A stretch of 64,000 nt of DNA from Chryseomicrobium excrementi (GTDB taxonomy: Bacteria > Bacillota > Bacilli > Bacillales_A > Planococcaceae). The notes below the pieces were generated by a model. That model was not told the origin of the DNA and did no database searches. It worked only from the letters and a program-made list of their open reading frames with translations. The position numbers were made by a program, and so were the translations under genes. Numbering within the stretch: the first letter of the stretch is position 1; every line of letters begins with the position of its first letter. Positions 44,155 through 54,975 of the stretch are shown piece by piece. The stretch is taken from positions 496,001-560,000 of the forward strand of contig NZ_PCGR01000001.1 in the NCBI RefSeq assembly GCF_002798305.1, in the 5' to 3' direction.

Positions 44155-45342
44155 TTACTCACCTCTTGAAACGATGGTTGCTACACCTTGTCCTCCACCA
44201 ATACATAAAGTTGCGAGTCCTAGTTTCGCATCACGCTTTTTCATCTCGTGTAAAAGTGTGACGAAAATACGTGTGCCACTTGCTCCGATTGGGTGACCAA
44301 GTGCAATAGCTCCCCCGTTGACATTTAATTTTTCTGCATCAAATTTTAATTCGCGGTCCACTGCAAGAGCTTGAGCAGCAAACGCTTCGTTTGCTTCCAC
44401 TAAGTCCATATGAGCTACAGTCAGATTCGCTTTTTTCATTACTTTATTGACTGCTTCGACTGGACCAATCCCCATAATCGCTGGATCCACACCTGCAGAT
44501 GCATTAGCAACTACAGTTGCTAAGATTGGTAAGCCTAGTTCTGTCGCTTTTTCTTTCGACATGACAACCACTGCAGCTGCCCCATCGTTGATTCCTGATG
44601 CGTTACCAGCTGTCACAGAGCCATCTTTTTTGAAAGCTGGTCGCAAACCTGCTAGTTTTTCAGCTGTACTTCCTTTTTTCGGATACTCGTCTTGTTTGAA
44701 GACAATTGGGTCACCTTTACGCTGAGGAATTTCAATAGATACGATTTCTTCTTCAAATTTCCCTGCTTCAATGGCAACTGTAGCGCGTTGCTGAGAGCGC
44801 GCTGCAAATTCATCTTGCTCTTCACGAGTCAACCCGTAGTTCGTGCAAAGATTCTCTGCAGTGACCCCCATGTGGTAGTCATTGAATGCACACCACAAAC
44901 CGTCTGAAATCATGCTGTCTACTGCTTGTTGATTTCCCATGCGGTAGCCATCGCGTGCCCCCATAAGTAAGTAAGGTGCTTGGCTCATGTTCTCCATCCC
45001 ACCTGCTACTACTATTTCTGCATCTCCTGCAAGAATCGCTTGTGTTGCTAGGTGAACCGTCTTCAGACCAGAACCACATACCTTGTTAATCGTCATAGCC
45101 GGTACTTGCTGTGGCAGTCCTGCTTGAATGGAAGCTTGTCTTGCCGGGTTTTGACCAAGCCCTGCTTGTAAGACATTCCCCATAATCACTTCATCTACTT
45201 GGTCTTTCTCAATTCCTGCACGTTTGATGGCTTCTTCAATTACGATAGCCCCTAATTTCGTTGCAGGCACATCTTTTAGCGCTCCTTGGAACGATCCGAT
45301 AGCTGTTCGGACAGCGCTTACAATTACCACTTCAGTTGACAT
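44155..45342 (-). CDS. Acetyl-CoA C-acetyltransferase (thiolase)
   Basis: This biosynthetic-type thiolase condenses two acetyl-CoA to acetoacetyl-CoA or runs in reverse. The 395 residues contain the nucleophile Cys in [14 protein letters not shown] (about 86-99), [18 protein letters not shown] (about 345-362) with catalytic His, and [11 protein letters not shown] with the second Cys. ATG 45342 follows GAGGAGG. It is divergent from the HMG-CoA lyase gene, so together they could link leucine or ketone-body breakdown to acetyl-CoA. Confidence 0.92.
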   Translation of the reverse strand: MSTEVVIVSAVRTAIGSFQGALKDVPATKLGAIVIEEAIKRAGIEKDQVDEVIMGNVLQAGLGQNPARQASIQAGLPQQVPAMTINKVCGSGLKTVHLATQAILAGDAEIVVAGGMENMSQAPYLLMGARDGYRMGNQQAVDSMISDGLWCAFNDYHMGVTAENLCTNYGLTREEQDEFAARSQQRATVAIEAGKFEEEIVSIEIPQRKGDPIVFKQDEYPKKGSTAEKLAGLRPAFKKDGSVTAGNASGINDGAAAVVVMSKEKATELGLPILATVVANASAGVDPAIMGIGPVEAVNKVMKKANLTVAHMDLVEANEAFAAQALAVDRELKFDAEKLNVNGGAIALGHPIGASGTRIFVTLLHEMKKRDAKLGLATLCIGGGQGVATIVSRGE

Positions 45343-45419
45343 CAACAGTTCCTCCTCTTCATCCCTCTTGCGACCTTCGACCCCTTATGCGTAAACTAGA
45401 ACTAAGGGGGAATGGTACC

Positions 45420-46280
45420 ATGATTAGTTTACCAAATGCTGTGACAATAATCGAGGTGGGGCCTCGAGATGGTTTACAAAATGAAAAGCAACATGTAGCA
45501 ACAGCTGACAAGCTCGCTTACATTAAAGCCCTGCAACAAGCAGGAATTCAAGAAATGGAACTCACTTCGTTTGTTTCACCGAAATGGGTGCCGCAGATGG
45601 CGGATGCTTCTGAAATACTGGCTCAAGTGAAACGTACGGACCGACAATTCGTATTGGCGCCGAATTCAAGAGGGATCGACAATGCGCGCGCAGCAGGAGC
45701 GGATCACATTGCAGTTTTTGTTGGTGTATCGAACACATTTAATAAAAAAAATATCAATAAATCGACTGCTGAAGCTGTAGATCAATTACGACAACCGATT
45801 CAACAGTTGCTTCAGGATGGCGTCTTTGTGAGGGCTTGTATTTCAACAGCGTTTTATTGTCCGTATGAAGGCAAACAAGATCTACAAGACGTTGTAGCAT
45901 TATGTCGAGAATTTGTTGAACTTGGTGTTCAAGAACTTAGTGTGGCAGATACAATCGGCAAAGCATCACCTCTTGAAAGCTATACAGTATTTTCAACATT
46001 AAAGAATGCTTTTCCAGACACATTACTTACTGCACACTTCCATGACACAGAACAAATGGCGCTTGCTAATATCTTTGCAGCTCTACAAGCAGGGATAGAC
46101 AGATTCGACAGCTCCGCTGGCGGCCTTGGAGGTTGTCCTTTTGCACCAGGAGCTACAGGCAACGTCGCAACCGAACAAGTTGTTCATATGCTGCATAGAA
46201 TGAATATAGAAACAGGGATAGACGAGACACTCTTGAAAAAAGCTGTTGAAACCATTCAACCGCATGTGTCAATCCACTAA
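45420..46280 (+). CDS. Hydroxymethylglutaryl-CoA lyase
   Basis: This enzyme cleaves HMG-CoA to acetoacetate and acetyl-CoA, the last step of leucine degradation. The 286 residues carry VTIIEVGPRDGLQNEKQ (about 7-23), ELTSFVSPKWVPQMAD (about 50-65), TAHFHDTEQMALAN and the catalytic-loop signature GGLGGCPFAPGATGNVATE (about 229-247). The frame begins at 45336 over the thiolase leader, but ATG 45420 follows AAGGGGG. No other leucine-degradation genes are in the window. Confidence 0.92.
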   Translation: MISLPNAVTIIEVGPRDGLQNEKQHVATADKLAYIKALQQAGIQEMELTSFVSPKWVPQMADASEILAQVKRTDRQFVLAPNSRGIDNARAAGADHIAVFVGVSNTFNKKNINKSTAEAVDQLRQPIQQLLQDGVFVRACISTAFYCPYEGKQDLQDVVALCREFVELGVQELSVADTIGKASPLESYTVFSTLKNAFPDTLLTAHFHDTEQMALANIFAALQAGIDRFDSSAGGLGGCPFAPGATGNVATEQVVHMLHRMNIETGIDETLLKKAVETIQPHVSIH

Positions 46281-46323
46281 CTTCAGGGTACAGTGCTATA
46301 TATCCTAGTATGGAGTGATGATT

Positions 46324-47268
46324 ATGAAAAAGAGGGTCATCTTATGGACGAGTTTTGTAACAAGTCTATTTACAGCACTGGCTACACTAGTTGGATTCGT
46401 AGCAACCAACAGGCTTATGTATATCAAACAGAAAGAACCCGACTTCATCTTAAACCGGGAAATATCAGAAAAGCGACTCGACCAAAATTGGTACGACGCC
46501 ATTCGCAAGGAAGAAGTGTGGATCACTTCAAAAAATGGCTATCAACTCAAGTCTATTTTTATCCAACCCCATGACACAAAGAATTATGTCATCATTTGTC
46601 ATGGTGTCACTGAAAACAAGATCAACTCATTACGATTTGTTCGTATGTTCGAACGTCTCGGGTACAATAGCGTCATCTACGATCATCGCCGTCATGGAGA
46701 CTCTGGAGGAAAAACGACGAGTTTTGGTCATTTTGAAAAGATGGATCTAGAAGCAGTTGTGGATACACTTCGTGAGCGTGTGGGTGAAGGTGGAATTATT
46801 GGAATTCATGGAGAATCGATGGGAGCCGCAACAACACTACTTTATGCAGGTTCCATTCGAGATGACGCAGACTTTTATATTTCCGATTGTGCGTTCTCTG
46901 ACTTTGAACGCCAAGTGCATCATGTGATGATGCAGACTACTCCGATTCGTTCGATGCTCACTGTGCGACTTGCCAACCTGTTCATGAAACTTCGAGAAGG
47001 CTACACGTTCCGTCTCGTTTCTCCAATTGACATCGTGGACAAGATTGAAAAGCCCGTACTATTTATTCATTCGCGACCAGACGACTTTATTCTTCCGGAG
47101 ATGGCACAAGAGCTTTATGATAAAAAACAAGGACCTAAAGAGCTCAAGTTTTTTGATAAGGGAGCTCATGCCAAGTCATTTAATGAAAATCCGGAAGAAT
47201 ACGAACAGACCGTTCAGGACTTTTTAATTAAATATTCCTTATATACAAACGAAAAGCAGCTCACATGA
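46324..47268 (+). CDS. Membrane-anchored alpha/beta hydrolase (YqkD-like)
   Basis: This 314-residue protein has one N-terminal membrane helix (about 6-27) and an alpha/beta hydrolase domain. The oxyanion region is VIICHGVTENK (about 89-99), the nucleophile elbow GIHGESMGAATTLL (Ser about 163), Asp in HSRPDDFILPE (about 245) and His in FDKGAHAKSF (about 280). The substrate is unknown. ATG 46324 follows GGAGTG. It resembles B. subtilis YqkD, found in the same yqk neighbourhood. Confidence 0.85.
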   Translation: MKKRVILWTSFVTSLFTALATLVGFVATNRLMYIKQKEPDFILNREISEKRLDQNWYDAIRKEEVWITSKNGYQLKSIFIQPHDTKNYVIICHGVTENKINSLRFVRMFERLGYNSVIYDHRRHGDSGGKTTSFGHFEKMDLEAVVDTLRERVGEGGIIGIHGESMGAATTLLYAGSIRDDADFYISDCAFSDFERQVHHVMMQTTPIRSMLTVRLANLFMKLREGYTFRLVSPIDIVDKIEKPVLFIHSRPDDFILPEMAQELYDKKQGPKELKFFDKGAHAKSFNENPEEYEQTVQDFLIKYSLYTNEKQLT

Positions 47269-47277
47269 GCTGCTTTT
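47252..47277. terminator. Bidirectional terminator between the hydrolase and yneF
   Basis: AAAAGCAGCTCA and TGAGCTGCTTTT form a 12-bp stem with a two-base loop. The hydrolase stop codon lies inside it, and the yneF stop overlaps the far edge. Confidence 0.85.
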
Positions 47278-47512
47278 ACTTTTGTTTACCTGGTTTCGTT
47301 TGTACACGGTTCATTTGAGCCATCATTTGTTTTACTTGCTTTTCTGATGGTTTACGTCCCATTTGGGCCATCATCATGCGAAGCATTTGTTCATTGATTG
47401 GCGGATTGTCTTTAAGATATTTCATCATATATTGACGTGCTGCAAAGAATCCTCCAACAAGACCGAGAATTAGAGCAACGATAATCAATGTGATTGCAAG
47501 TGCTAAGTTCAA
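47276..47512 (-). CDS. yneF: YneF family small membrane protein (UPF0154)
   Basis: This 78-residue protein has one N-terminal membrane helix (about 3-24), then [20 protein letters not shown] and [20 protein letters not shown], the hallmark of the family. Function is unknown. The ATG at 47521 directly abuts the GGAGG ribosome site. TTG 47512 has nine bases spacing and gives the family-like start [10 protein letters not shown], so I use it. It lies downstream of tkt as in B. subtilis. Confidence 0.88.
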   Translation of the reverse strand: MNLALAITLIIVALILGLVGGFFAARQYMMKYLKDNPPINEQMLRMMMAQMGRKPSEKQVKQMMAQMNRVQTKPGKQK

Positions 47513-47603
47513 GTATGTCATCCTCCTTTGCTAGCTAATCGACGTGTCTCAGACACCATTCACTAGTATACACCATCTTTTATGGAGTTGACTAGAGTCT
47601 AGC

Positions 47604-47637
47604 AAAAAAGAGCACTCGAAAGCCCGAGTGCTCTTTA
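47604..47637 (-). terminator. Terminator after tkt
   Basis: AAAGAGCACTCGG and CCGAGTGCTCTTT on the minus strand pair across a short loop followed by TTTTTTGC. It lies four bases past the tkt stop. Confidence 0.85.
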
Positions 47638-47641
47638 AAGA

Positions 47642-49630
47642 TTAGTTCAATGCCTTGAATTTTGCTGCTACATTTTCAGCTGTGAATCCGAACTCTTCCA
47701 TGATCTTCTCTCCAGGTGCACTTGCGCCGAAGCGATCAATCGCTAGAACGTCTCCTTCAAAGCCTACATATTTATGCCAGCCTAGGGAAGATCCCATCTC
47801 GATAGCTAAGCGTTTCGTGATAGAGCGTGGTAATACAGACTCTTTATAGGCTGCATCTTGTTGTTCGAAGCGGTCCCATGACGGCATCGACACAACAGAT
47901 ACTTCAATACCCTCTGATTTTAGAAGCTTTTGAGCTTCAACAGCCAAGCTCACTTCAGAACCTGTAGCAAGTAGAAGGCCTGTTGGGTTTTCTCCAGCGG
48001 ATACAACGTATGCACCTTTTGATACGCCTTCTGCCGCTCCTGAAACTGTACCTTCTAACACAGGTAAGTTTTGGCGTGAAAGGACAAGAAGTGTCGGCGT
48101 ATCTTTAGATTCTACAGCTAATTTCCATGCTTCTTGAGTCTCCACTGCATCTGCAGGACGAATTACAGATAGACCTGGCATTGCACGAAGAGCAGCTAAA
48201 TGTTCAACCGGCTCATGTGTAGGACCGTCTTCCCCAACAGCAATGCTGTCATGCGTGAATACATACGTCACAGGTAAGTTCATTAGTGCAGACAAACGAA
48301 TAGCAGGACGAACGTAGTCACTGAACACGAAGAATGTTCCACCGAATACGCTTAAGCCACCGTGAAGTGCCATACCGTTTAAAGCAGCACCCATCGCGAA
48401 TTCACGAACACCGAACCAGATGTTTTTGCCAGCGTAGCTTTCTGCTGAGAAGTCACCGACACCTTTGATTGTAGTTTTATTAGACCCTGCTAAGTCCGCG
48501 CTTCCACCGAAGAATGAAGGAAGTGCTTTTGCAATCGCGTTAATAGCATCTCCAGAAGCAGAGCGTGTTGCTACCGAACTACCCACTTCATATGTTGGTT
48601 TCACAGAAGCCCAGTCTATAGACTCCTTGCCTTCGATTGCGTTCTTTAATTGACCAGCAAGTTCAGTGTTTGATTTCTCGAATTCTGCGAACAGGCTGTT
48701 CCATTTTTCCTCTTCCGCGCGACCTAATTGATCTGTCGCTTCTTTGAATGTTGCATAAACCGTTTCATCGACATAGAAGTCTTCTTCAAATGTCCATTTA
48801 TACGCTTCTTTAACAAGTTTCGTCTCGTCAGCACCCATTGGAGCTCCGTGTGCGTCTGCTTTTCCTGCACGATTTGGAGAGCCAAATCCAATGACAGTTT
48901 TCACTTCAATTAAAGTTGGACGATCAGAAGTCTTCGCTTCAGCAATTGCTTTGTCGATTGCTTCCACATCATTGCCGTCAGCCACGTGTAAGTAGTTCCA
49001 GCCGTATGACTCGAAGCGTTTTTGAACCGATTCAGAGAATGATTTATTTAAGTCACCATCAAGTGAAATATCATTGCTATCATAGAGGACAACTAGCTTG
49101 TTTAACTTTAAGTGACCAGCTAAAGAAATCGCCTCCGCTGCGACACCTTCCATCAAATCTCCGTCTCCACATAAAGCGTACGTATAGTGATCAACGACGT
49201 CATGAGTCGTGTTATACGTTGCAGCAAGATGTGCTTCTGCCATTGCCATACCTACAGCCATCCCAATACCTTGTCCAAGTGGTCCTGTTGTAGCTTCAAC
49301 ACCATCTGTGTGGCCAAACTCAGGGTGACCTGGTGTTTTTGAATCCCACTGACGGAAGTTTTTGATTTCTTCCATCGGTAAATCATAGCCACTTAAATGT
49401 AGGAGACTGTATAGAAGCATAGAACCGTGACCTGCAGACAACACGAAACGGTCGCGGTTAAACCACTTAGGATTTGATGGATTGTGACGAAGGTGACGCG
49501 TCCACAATGTATAGGCCATTGGTGCAGCACCCATTGGTAGACCTGGGTGACCTGAATTGGCTTTATCAATGGCATCAATAGATAATGTACGAATAGTATT
49601 GATTGCTAATAAATCTTTCTCTGCTTGCAT
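47642..49630 (-). CDS. tkt: Transketolase
   Basis: This TPP enzyme of the non-oxidative pentose phosphate pathway exchanges two-carbon units between sugar phosphates. The 662 residues include [19 protein letters not shown] (about 24-42), [16 protein letters not shown], the TPP motif [20 protein letters not shown] (about 154-173), [16 protein letters not shown] and the transketolase signature [19 protein letters not shown] (about 459-477). ATG 49630 is favoured over 49639 by spacing from GAGAGG. It is monocistronic, between ynzC and yneF. Confidence 0.96.
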   Translation of the reverse strand: MQAEKDLLAINTIRTLSIDAIDKANSGHPGLPMGAAPMAYTLWTRHLRHNPSNPKWFNRDRFVLSAGHGSMLLYSLLHLSGYDLPMEEIKNFRQWDSKTPGHPEFGHTDGVEATTGPLGQGIGMAVGMAMAEAHLAATYNTTHDVVDHYTYALCGDGDLMEGVAAEAISLAGHLKLNKLVVLYDSNDISLDGDLNKSFSESVQKRFESYGWNYLHVADGNDVEAIDKAIAEAKTSDRPTLIEVKTVIGFGSPNRAGKADAHGAPMGADETKLVKEAYKWTFEEDFYVDETVYATFKEATDQLGRAEEEKWNSLFAEFEKSNTELAGQLKNAIEGKESIDWASVKPTYEVGSSVATRSASGDAINAIAKALPSFFGGSADLAGSNKTTIKGVGDFSAESYAGKNIWFGVREFAMGAALNGMALHGGLSVFGGTFFVFSDYVRPAIRLSALMNLPVTYVFTHDSIAVGEDGPTHEPVEHLAALRAMPGLSVIRPADAVETQEAWKLAVESKDTPTLLVLSRQNLPVLEGTVSGAAEGVSKGAYVVSAGENPTGLLLATGSEVSLAVEAQKLLKSEGIEVSVVSMPSWDRFEQQDAAYKESVLPRSITKRLAIEMGSSLGWHKYVGFEGDVLAIDRFGASAPGEKIMEEFGFTAENVAAKFKALN

Positions 49631-49701
49631 GAACGACATCCTCTCACTTTTAATTACTCTCTTAGTTTAGTCAACCTTTAGAGTTCTAGCAACTACTTCT
49701 G

Positions 49702-49935
49702 CTAGTTCAGACGATTATTTTGCTTGGCTTGCTTCACTTTTTCAGGTGTTACGTCATTCCCATTCGGATCCACGATTTTTACGTTTTCAATCGTTTTTCT
49801 CATAGTAGAGCGGAATGTTTCAAGATATTCTTTACGAAGAGCCGTCTGTTCTTTTGCTTCGGCTGTCGATAACTTTTGTTGTTTTGATTTATTTGAAAGT
49901 TCGCTGATTCGAGCTAATTTTTCTGGACTTAACAT
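49702..49935 (-). CDS. ynzC: YnzC family protein (DUF896)
   Basis: This 77-residue helical protein begins MLSPEKLARISELSNKSKQQ and contains TAEAKEQTALRKEYLETFR, the two-helix DUF896 pattern. In B. subtilis ynzC lies in the SOS-linked yneA operon, and the same order is kept here. Function is uncertain. ATG 49935 follows AAGGAGGGAATCGC. An upstream extension to 49965 is less likely. Confidence 0.88.
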   Translation of the reverse strand: MLSPEKLARISELSNKSKQQKLSTAEAKEQTALRKEYLETFRSTMRKTIENVKIVDPNGNDVTPEKVKQAKQNNRLN

Positions 49936-49991
49936 GCGATTCCCTCCTTGCTTTCTACTACACATTAGGAGAAATCCGATAAAAGTGCAAG

Positions 49992-50019
49992 AAAAAAGAC
50001 ATTCCCAAATGCGGAACGT

Positions 50020-50021
<2 letters not shown>
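49992..50021 (-). terminator. Terminator after yneB
   Basis: AGACGTTCC and GGAATGTCT on the minus strand pair across a short loop followed by TTTTTTC. It overlaps the yneB stop. Confidence 0.75.
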
Positions 50022-50978
<957 letters not shown>

Positions 50979-50992
50979 CGTCTCACTCCTCA

Positions 50993-51006
50993 AGAATGTA
51001 TGTTCG
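50993..51006. promoter_or_regulatory. LexA (SOS) box 1
   Basis: AGAATGTATGTTCG matches CGAAC-N4-GTTCG at all but two positions. It lies between the yneA promoter and the yneA start. Confidence 0.7.
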
Positions 51007-51019
51007 TATTTGTAAATTC

Positions 51020-51049
51020 ATCATAATACGAACACACGTTTCTTGTCAA
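51020..51049 (-). promoter_or_regulatory. yneA promoter
   Basis: TTGACA (51044-51049) and TATGAT (51020-51025) are 18 bases apart on the minus strand. LexA box 2 lies inside the spacer. Confidence 0.8.
51029..51042. promoter_or_regulatory. LexA (SOS) box 2
   Basis: CGAACACACGTTTC fits the Bacillus SOS consensus CGAACRNRYGTTYC exactly. It lies in the spacer of the yneA promoter. Confidence 0.92.
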
Positions 51050-51057
51050 ACCATTTT

Positions 51058-51071
51058 AGAACCTATGTTTG
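51058..51071. promoter_or_regulatory. LexA (SOS) box 3
   Basis: AGAACCTATGTTTG resembles the SOS consensus with a mismatch at the first base and near the end. It overlaps the -35 of the lexA promoter, giving autoregulation. Confidence 0.75.
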
Positions 51072-51097
51072 CATTTCATAGTCAGGAATGGTATACT
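51069..51097 (+). promoter_or_regulatory. lexA promoter
   Basis: TTGCAT (51069-51074) and TATACT (51092-51097) have a 17-base spacer. The transcript would start about 35 bases before the lexA ATG. Confidence 0.85.
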
Positions 51098-51138
51098 TCA
51101 GTTATGAAATAAGGATCGTGATATGGAGGGGAAATCAT

Positions 51139-51762
51139 ATGAGAAAGGCTTCAAAAAGACAAGAAGATATTCTGGCTTTCATAAAAGAAGAAGTACGAAA
51201 AAAAGGGTATCCACCTTCCGTTAGAGAAATTGGTGAAGCGGTTGGTTTAGCATCTAGTTCCACTGTACACGGGCATTTAGCTCGTCTTGAAAGTAAAGGC
51301 TTGATTCGTAGAGACCCTACGAAACCACGTGCTATCGAAATTTTAGAAGATGAAGCGATTCAAGATATTTCACCAGCTGCTGTTCTTCAAGTACCACTTG
51401 TTGGTAAAGTCACTGCTGGACAACCGATTACAGCAATCGAAAATATTGATGAGTTCTTCCCTCTCCCTACTACTTTTGGAAATATGGATGATCATTTGTT
51501 CATGTTAGAAATTATGGGTGACAGTATGATTGAAGCTGGAATTTTAAATGGTGACTACGTAGTAGTGAAACAACAAAATTCTGCAAATAACGGAGACATT
51601 GTTGTTGCCATGACAGAAGAAGACGAAGCGACTGTAAAGCGCTTTTTCAAAGAAAAGAACTATTTCCGTCTACAACCTGAAAACTCTTCTATGGAGCCTA
51701 TCATCGTAGAAAACGTATCGATTCTAGGTAAAGTAGTTGGCGTTTACCGTCACATTCATTAA
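51139..51762 (+). CDS. lexA: SOS repressor LexA
   Basis: This 207-residue repressor has an N-terminal winged helix ([33 protein letters not shown]) and a C-terminal self-cleaving domain. The cleavage site lies in VGKVTAGQP (Ala-Gly about 92-93), the nucleophile Ser in [14 protein letters not shown] (about 129) and the general-base Lys in [10 protein letters not shown] (about 167). ATG 51139 follows GGAGGGG. It is divergent from yneA, with shared control by three LexA boxes. Confidence 0.97.
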   Translation: MRKASKRQEDILAFIKEEVRKKGYPPSVREIGEAVGLASSSTVHGHLARLESKGLIRRDPTKPRAIEILEDEAIQDISPAAVLQVPLVGKVTAGQPITAIENIDEFFPLPTTFGNMDDHLFMLEIMGDSMIEAGILNGDYVVVKQQNSANNGDIVVAMTEEDEATVKRFFKEKNYFRLQPENSSMEPIIVENVSILGKVVGVYRHIH

Positions 51763-51771
51763 AAATTTTAT

Positions 51772-51813
51772 AAAAAAAGGCATTTTCTCGAAAATGAGAA
51801 AATGCCTTTTTTT
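51772..51813. terminator. Terminator after lexA
   Basis: AAAAGGCATTTTCTC and GAGAAAATGCCTTTT form a 15-bp stem with A and T tails on both sides, so it can also stop transcription from glnA. Confidence 0.9.
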
Positions 51814-51847
51814 ATGAGGCTGGCACAAAAAATACAGCCTTTTAGTA

Positions 51848-53182
51848 TTAATACATTTTTAGGTACTGCTCGCGCTCCCAAGGGTGGACAGTCGTGCGGA
51901 ACATATCCCACTCGATTTCTTTAGCTTCTACAAAATTATCGTAAATGTGCTCACCTAGACCTTGGCGAACCACTTCATTTTTCGATAATTCTTTAATAGC
52001 GGCTTGAAGAGTTCCAGGAAGGTTTGCAATGCCAACTTCTTCACGCTCTTTTTCATCCATCACGTAGATGTTACGGTCTACTGCTGGTGGTGGTGTCATC
52101 TTGTTTTTGATTCCATCTAGACCTGCTTGCAGAATTACTGCCATAGCTAAGTATGGGTTTGCAGAAGGATCTACAGAACGCACCTCAATACGTGTGCTTA
52201 AACCACGTGAAGATGGAATACGAATTAACGGGCTACGGTTCTGACCAGACCATGCAACATAAACAGGTGCCTCATAACCAGGAACTAGACGCTTGTAAGA
52301 GTTAACAGTCGGGTTCGTGATAGCTGTGAAACCTTGTACATGTTTTAATACTCCCGCCATAAACTGCATAGCTGTTTCGCTCAACTGCATGTCTGTATTC
52401 TCATCAAAGAAAGCATTTTCTTTGCCTTTGAACAGAGATAAATTGAAGTGCATACCAGATCCGTTAACACCAAATAGTGGTTTTGGCATGAATGTTGCAT
52501 GGAGACCGTGTTTGCGCGCAATTGTTTTAACAACCAATTTAAACGTTTGGATGTTATCACATGCTTCAACAGCATTTGCATATTTGAAGTCGATTTCGTG
52601 TTGTCCAGGCGCTACTTCGTGGTGAGAAGCTTCAATTTCAAAGCCCATCTCTTCAAGTTCTAAAACGATATCACGACGGCAATTTTCACCTAAATCCATT
52701 GGGGCAAGGTCAAAATAGCCACCGTGGTCATTTAACTCAAGAGTTGGTTCTCCTTTTTCATCTAACTTGAACAGGAAGAATTCAGGCTCTGGCCCTAAGT
52801 TGAAAGATGTGAACCCTAGCTCTTCCATTTCTTTAAGTACACGCTTCAAATTGTTGCGTGGGTCTCCTTCAAATGGTGAACCATCTGGACGATTAATGTC
52901 ACAGATTAGGCGAGCTACTTTCCCTTTACCAGTAATCCATGGGAATACTACCCACGTATCTAGATCAGGAACTAGGTACATATCCGACTCTTCGATACGC
53001 ACAAATCCTTCGATAGAAGAACCGTCAAACATCATTTTGTTATCAAGTGCTTTATCTAACTGACTCACCGGAATTTCAACATTTTTGATTGTTCCTAAGA
53101 TGTCTGTGAACTGAAGTCGGATGTACCGAACGTCATGCTCTTTTACTAGATTCTTGATATCTTCTTTTGTGTACTTACCCAT
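51848..53182 (-). CDS. glnA: Glutamine synthetase, type I
   Basis: This enzyme makes glutamine from glutamate, ammonia and ATP. The 444 residues have [19 protein letters not shown] (about 49-67), [28 protein letters not shown], the ATP-site [18 protein letters not shown] (about 226-243), and [20 protein letters not shown]. No adenylylation-site Tyr cluster of the GSI-beta type is seen, fitting the GSI-alpha group, which is controlled by feedback and GlnR. It follows glnR by 19 bases, forming the glnRA operon. Confidence 0.97.
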   Translation of the reverse strand: MGKYTKEDIKNLVKEHDVRYIRLQFTDILGTIKNVEIPVSQLDKALDNKMMFDGSSIEGFVRIEESDMYLVPDLDTWVVFPWITGKGKVARLICDINRPDGSPFEGDPRNNLKRVLKEMEELGFTSFNLGPEPEFFLFKLDEKGEPTLELNDHGGYFDLAPMDLGENCRRDIVLELEEMGFEIEASHHEVAPGQHEIDFKYANAVEACDNIQTFKLVVKTIARKHGLHATFMPKPLFGVNGSGMHFNLSLFKGKENAFFDENTDMQLSETAMQFMAGVLKHVQGFTAITNPTVNSYKRLVPGYEAPVYVAWSGQNRSPLIRIPSSRGLSTRIEVRSVDPSANPYLAMAVILQAGLDGIKNKMTPPPAVDRNIYVMDEKEREEVGIANLPGTLQAAIKELSKNEVVRQGLGEHIYDNFVEAKEIEWDMFRTTVHPWEREQYLKMY

Positions 53183-53201
53183 TTTTTCACTCTCCTATTT
53201 A

Positions 53202-53594
53202 TTAATATGACTTGCCATTGTTAAAAAACCGTGACAAATCGCCTTGCCTTAAAGAGACACGCTGATTCAGCTGGGATTTCTTCAACTCTTCTTTTACAAT
53301 TGAGCGAAGCTCCACATCCGAGATCTTATGTACGGAGGTAGCAGCAGGCTGTTTTTTCATCTCAAAAATTTGTTTGATCCCTGCAATATTCACTCCACTT
53401 GCAAGTAAATCTTTAATCTCGAGAAGCGTGTCAATATCATCTAAAGAAAACATGCGTTGTTTTCCTTCTGTTCGTGAAGGAAAAATCAATTCATTTTCTT
53501 CATAGTAACGAATTTGTCGGGCCGTTAATCCTGTCAATTGCATCACAATATTCATTGACAGAATGGGCATCGAACGTCTCCATTGCTTTTCCAT
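53202..53594 (-). CDS. glnR: MerR-family nitrogen repressor GlnR
   Basis: This 130-residue repressor has an N-terminal MerR helix-turn-helix ([20 protein letters not shown], about 14-33), an [20 protein letters not shown] wing, and a C-terminal tail ending RQGDLSRFF like Bacillus GlnR, which mediates control by feedback-inhibited glutamine synthetase. ATG 53594 follows GAGGAGGTGC. Two GlnR boxes precede it, so the operon represses itself when nitrogen is plentiful. Confidence 0.95.
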   Translation of the reverse strand: MEKQWRRSMPILSMNIVMQLTGLTARQIRYYEENELIFPSRTEGKQRMFSLDDIDTLLEIKDLLASGVNIAGIKQIFEMKKQPAATSVHKISDVELRSIVKEELKKSQLNQRVSLRQGDLSRFFNNGKSY

Positions 53595-53622
53595 ACTGCA
53601 CCTCCTCTCTTTGTGTACACTC

Positions 53623-53651
53623 AGTATATGTCATGTTAGCTAACATGTCAA
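53623..53651 (-). promoter_or_regulatory. glnRA promoter
   Basis: TTGACA (53646-53651) and TATACT (53623-53628) are separated by exactly 17 bases on the minus strand, a near-consensus SigA promoter. Confidence 0.92.
53629..53645. promoter_or_regulatory. GlnR box 1
   Basis: This 17-base sequence fits TGTNA-N7-TNACA and occupies precisely the spacer of the glnRA promoter. Confidence 0.92.
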
Positions 53652-53656
53652 CACAA

Positions 53657-53673
53657 TGTTAACTAAACTAACA
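53657..53673. promoter_or_regulatory. GlnR box 2
   Basis: TGTTAACTAAACTAACA fits TGTNA-N7-TNACA perfectly. It is centred 28 bases upstream of box 1, just beyond the -35, and five bases from the ynbB stop. Confidence 0.88.
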
Positions 53674-53677
53674 TGGT

Positions 53678-54913
53678 TTACTTTAATGTAAATAGAGAGC
53701 GAGTAACCGCATATTTAATGTGCTCATATGTCAGTCCACCTTGAACAAATGCAGTATAAGGAGCTCGAATTGGACCGTCAGCTGTCAATTCAATACTCGA
53801 TCCCTGCACAAATGTCCCTGCAGCCATAATGACATTATCCTCATACCCAGGCATATAAGCTGGGACTGGAGCAAATTGAGCGTTAATTGGAGAACTTGCT
53901 TGAATTTGTTGACAGAACCGGATCATCTCTTCTGCCGTCTCAAAAATAACGGACTGTATCAAATCAGTACGTGGTTCGGAAGAGGCTGGGGAGGCAGTAA
54001 ATCCTGATGCTTCTAATGCCGCCGCCGTAAAATAAGCTCCTTTGACTGCTTGCAATACAATATGTGGGGCCATAAAGAACCCCTGATACATATCTTGCAA
54101 AGTATGTAGAGAAGCTCCTGCCTCTCCTCCTATACCCGGTGACGTCATCCGAAATGCACACTTTTCTACAATTTCGTGTTTACCGGCAATATAGCCTCCG
54201 ATTTTAGCAAGGCCGCCTCCCGGATTTTTTATCAAAGAGCCTGCCATAAAATCAGCTCCCACGTCAGTCGGTTCACGTTCTTCAACAAATTCACCGTAAC
54301 AATTGTCTACAAACACCAGGCTGTTCGGTGAAAGTTTTTTAACAAAGCGAATCATTTCTTCGATTTGATCAATTGTAAAGGATGGTCGAGATGCATACCC
54401 ACGAGACCTTTGAATCGCAATGACTTTCGGCGACTCCATACAGACTGCGCGAAGTTGCTCCCAATCGATGAATCTATCCTTTACAAGGTCTAAATGTCGG
54501 TAGCGAATACCAAAATCTTTTAAAGACCCTGTATCTGTTTCTCCACCGTCCACTATTGAAGCTAGTGTGTCATAAGGTTTTCCGGTAATATAGACGAGTT
54601 CGTCTCCAGGACGCAAGACTCCGAACAATGCAATCGTGATTGCATGTGTCCCTGAAATGATTTGAGGACGCACGAGTGCTGCTTCAGCACGAAAAACAGA
54701 AGCATAGACTTTTTCTAACGTATCGCGCCCCTCATCGTCGTATCCGTAACCAAATGAGGGCTGTAAATGGTGCTCGCTTACTTGGTTTTCCCAGAATGCT
54801 TGCAATACCTTCTGTTGATTTGTAAATGCAATAGCTTCAGCTGAGCGATGTGAAGCAGCAATTGACTGTTCGATAGTTGTGATGAATTCTAGATGTTCAG
54901 CGTTTAAAAACAC
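53678..54913 (-). CDS. ynbB: YnbB, PLP-dependent methionine gamma-lyase-like protein
   Basis: This 411-residue protein belongs to a Cys/Met-metabolism-like PLP family often labelled aluminium resistance protein. Visible blocks are FGYGYDDEGRDTLEKVYASV (about 55-74), RPQIISGTHAITIALFGVLR, FVDNCYGEFVEEREPTDVGAD and the PLP-lysine motif MAGSLIKNPGGGLAKIGGY (about 225-243). The reaction is not established. Longer frames start in the hairpin upstream, but GTG 54913 follows AAAGGA and matches the family N-terminus. Its position before glnRA is the B. subtilis order. Confidence 0.88.
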   Translation of the reverse strand: MFLNAEHLEFITTIEQSIAASHRSAEAIAFTNQQKVLQAFWENQVSEHHLQPSFGYGYDDEGRDTLEKVYASVFRAEAALVRPQIISGTHAITIALFGVLRPGDELVYITGKPYDTLASIVDGGETDTGSLKDFGIRYRHLDLVKDRFIDWEQLRAVCMESPKVIAIQRSRGYASRPSFTIDQIEEMIRFVKKLSPNSLVFVDNCYGEFVEEREPTDVGADFMAGSLIKNPGGGLAKIGGYIAGKHEIVEKCAFRMTSPGIGGEAGASLHTLQDMYQGFFMAPHIVLQAVKGAYFTAAALEASGFTASPASSEPRTDLIQSVIFETAEEMIRFCQQIQASSPINAQFAPVPAYMPGYEDNVIMAAGTFVQGSSIELTADGPIRAPYTAFVQGGLTYEHIKYAVTRSLFTLK

Positions 54914-54940
54914 GGGTTCATTCGTTCCTTTCTTACGGAA

Positions 54941-54975
54941 AGAAGGCCCGTCCACGGGGGACGAGCCTCTTTTTT
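54941..54975. terminator. Hairpin between hfq and ynbB
   Basis: AGGCCCGTCC and GGACGAGCCT pair with one mismatch, followed by TTTTTTT on the plus strand and TTCTTTCC on the minus strand. It lies directly past the hfq stop. Confidence 0.7.

Noticed and set aside
48916-49293. A 125-codon open frame antisense to transketolase
   Set aside because: The tkt gene is full length with all motifs on the other strand, and this frame lacks any recognisable domain or ribosome site.
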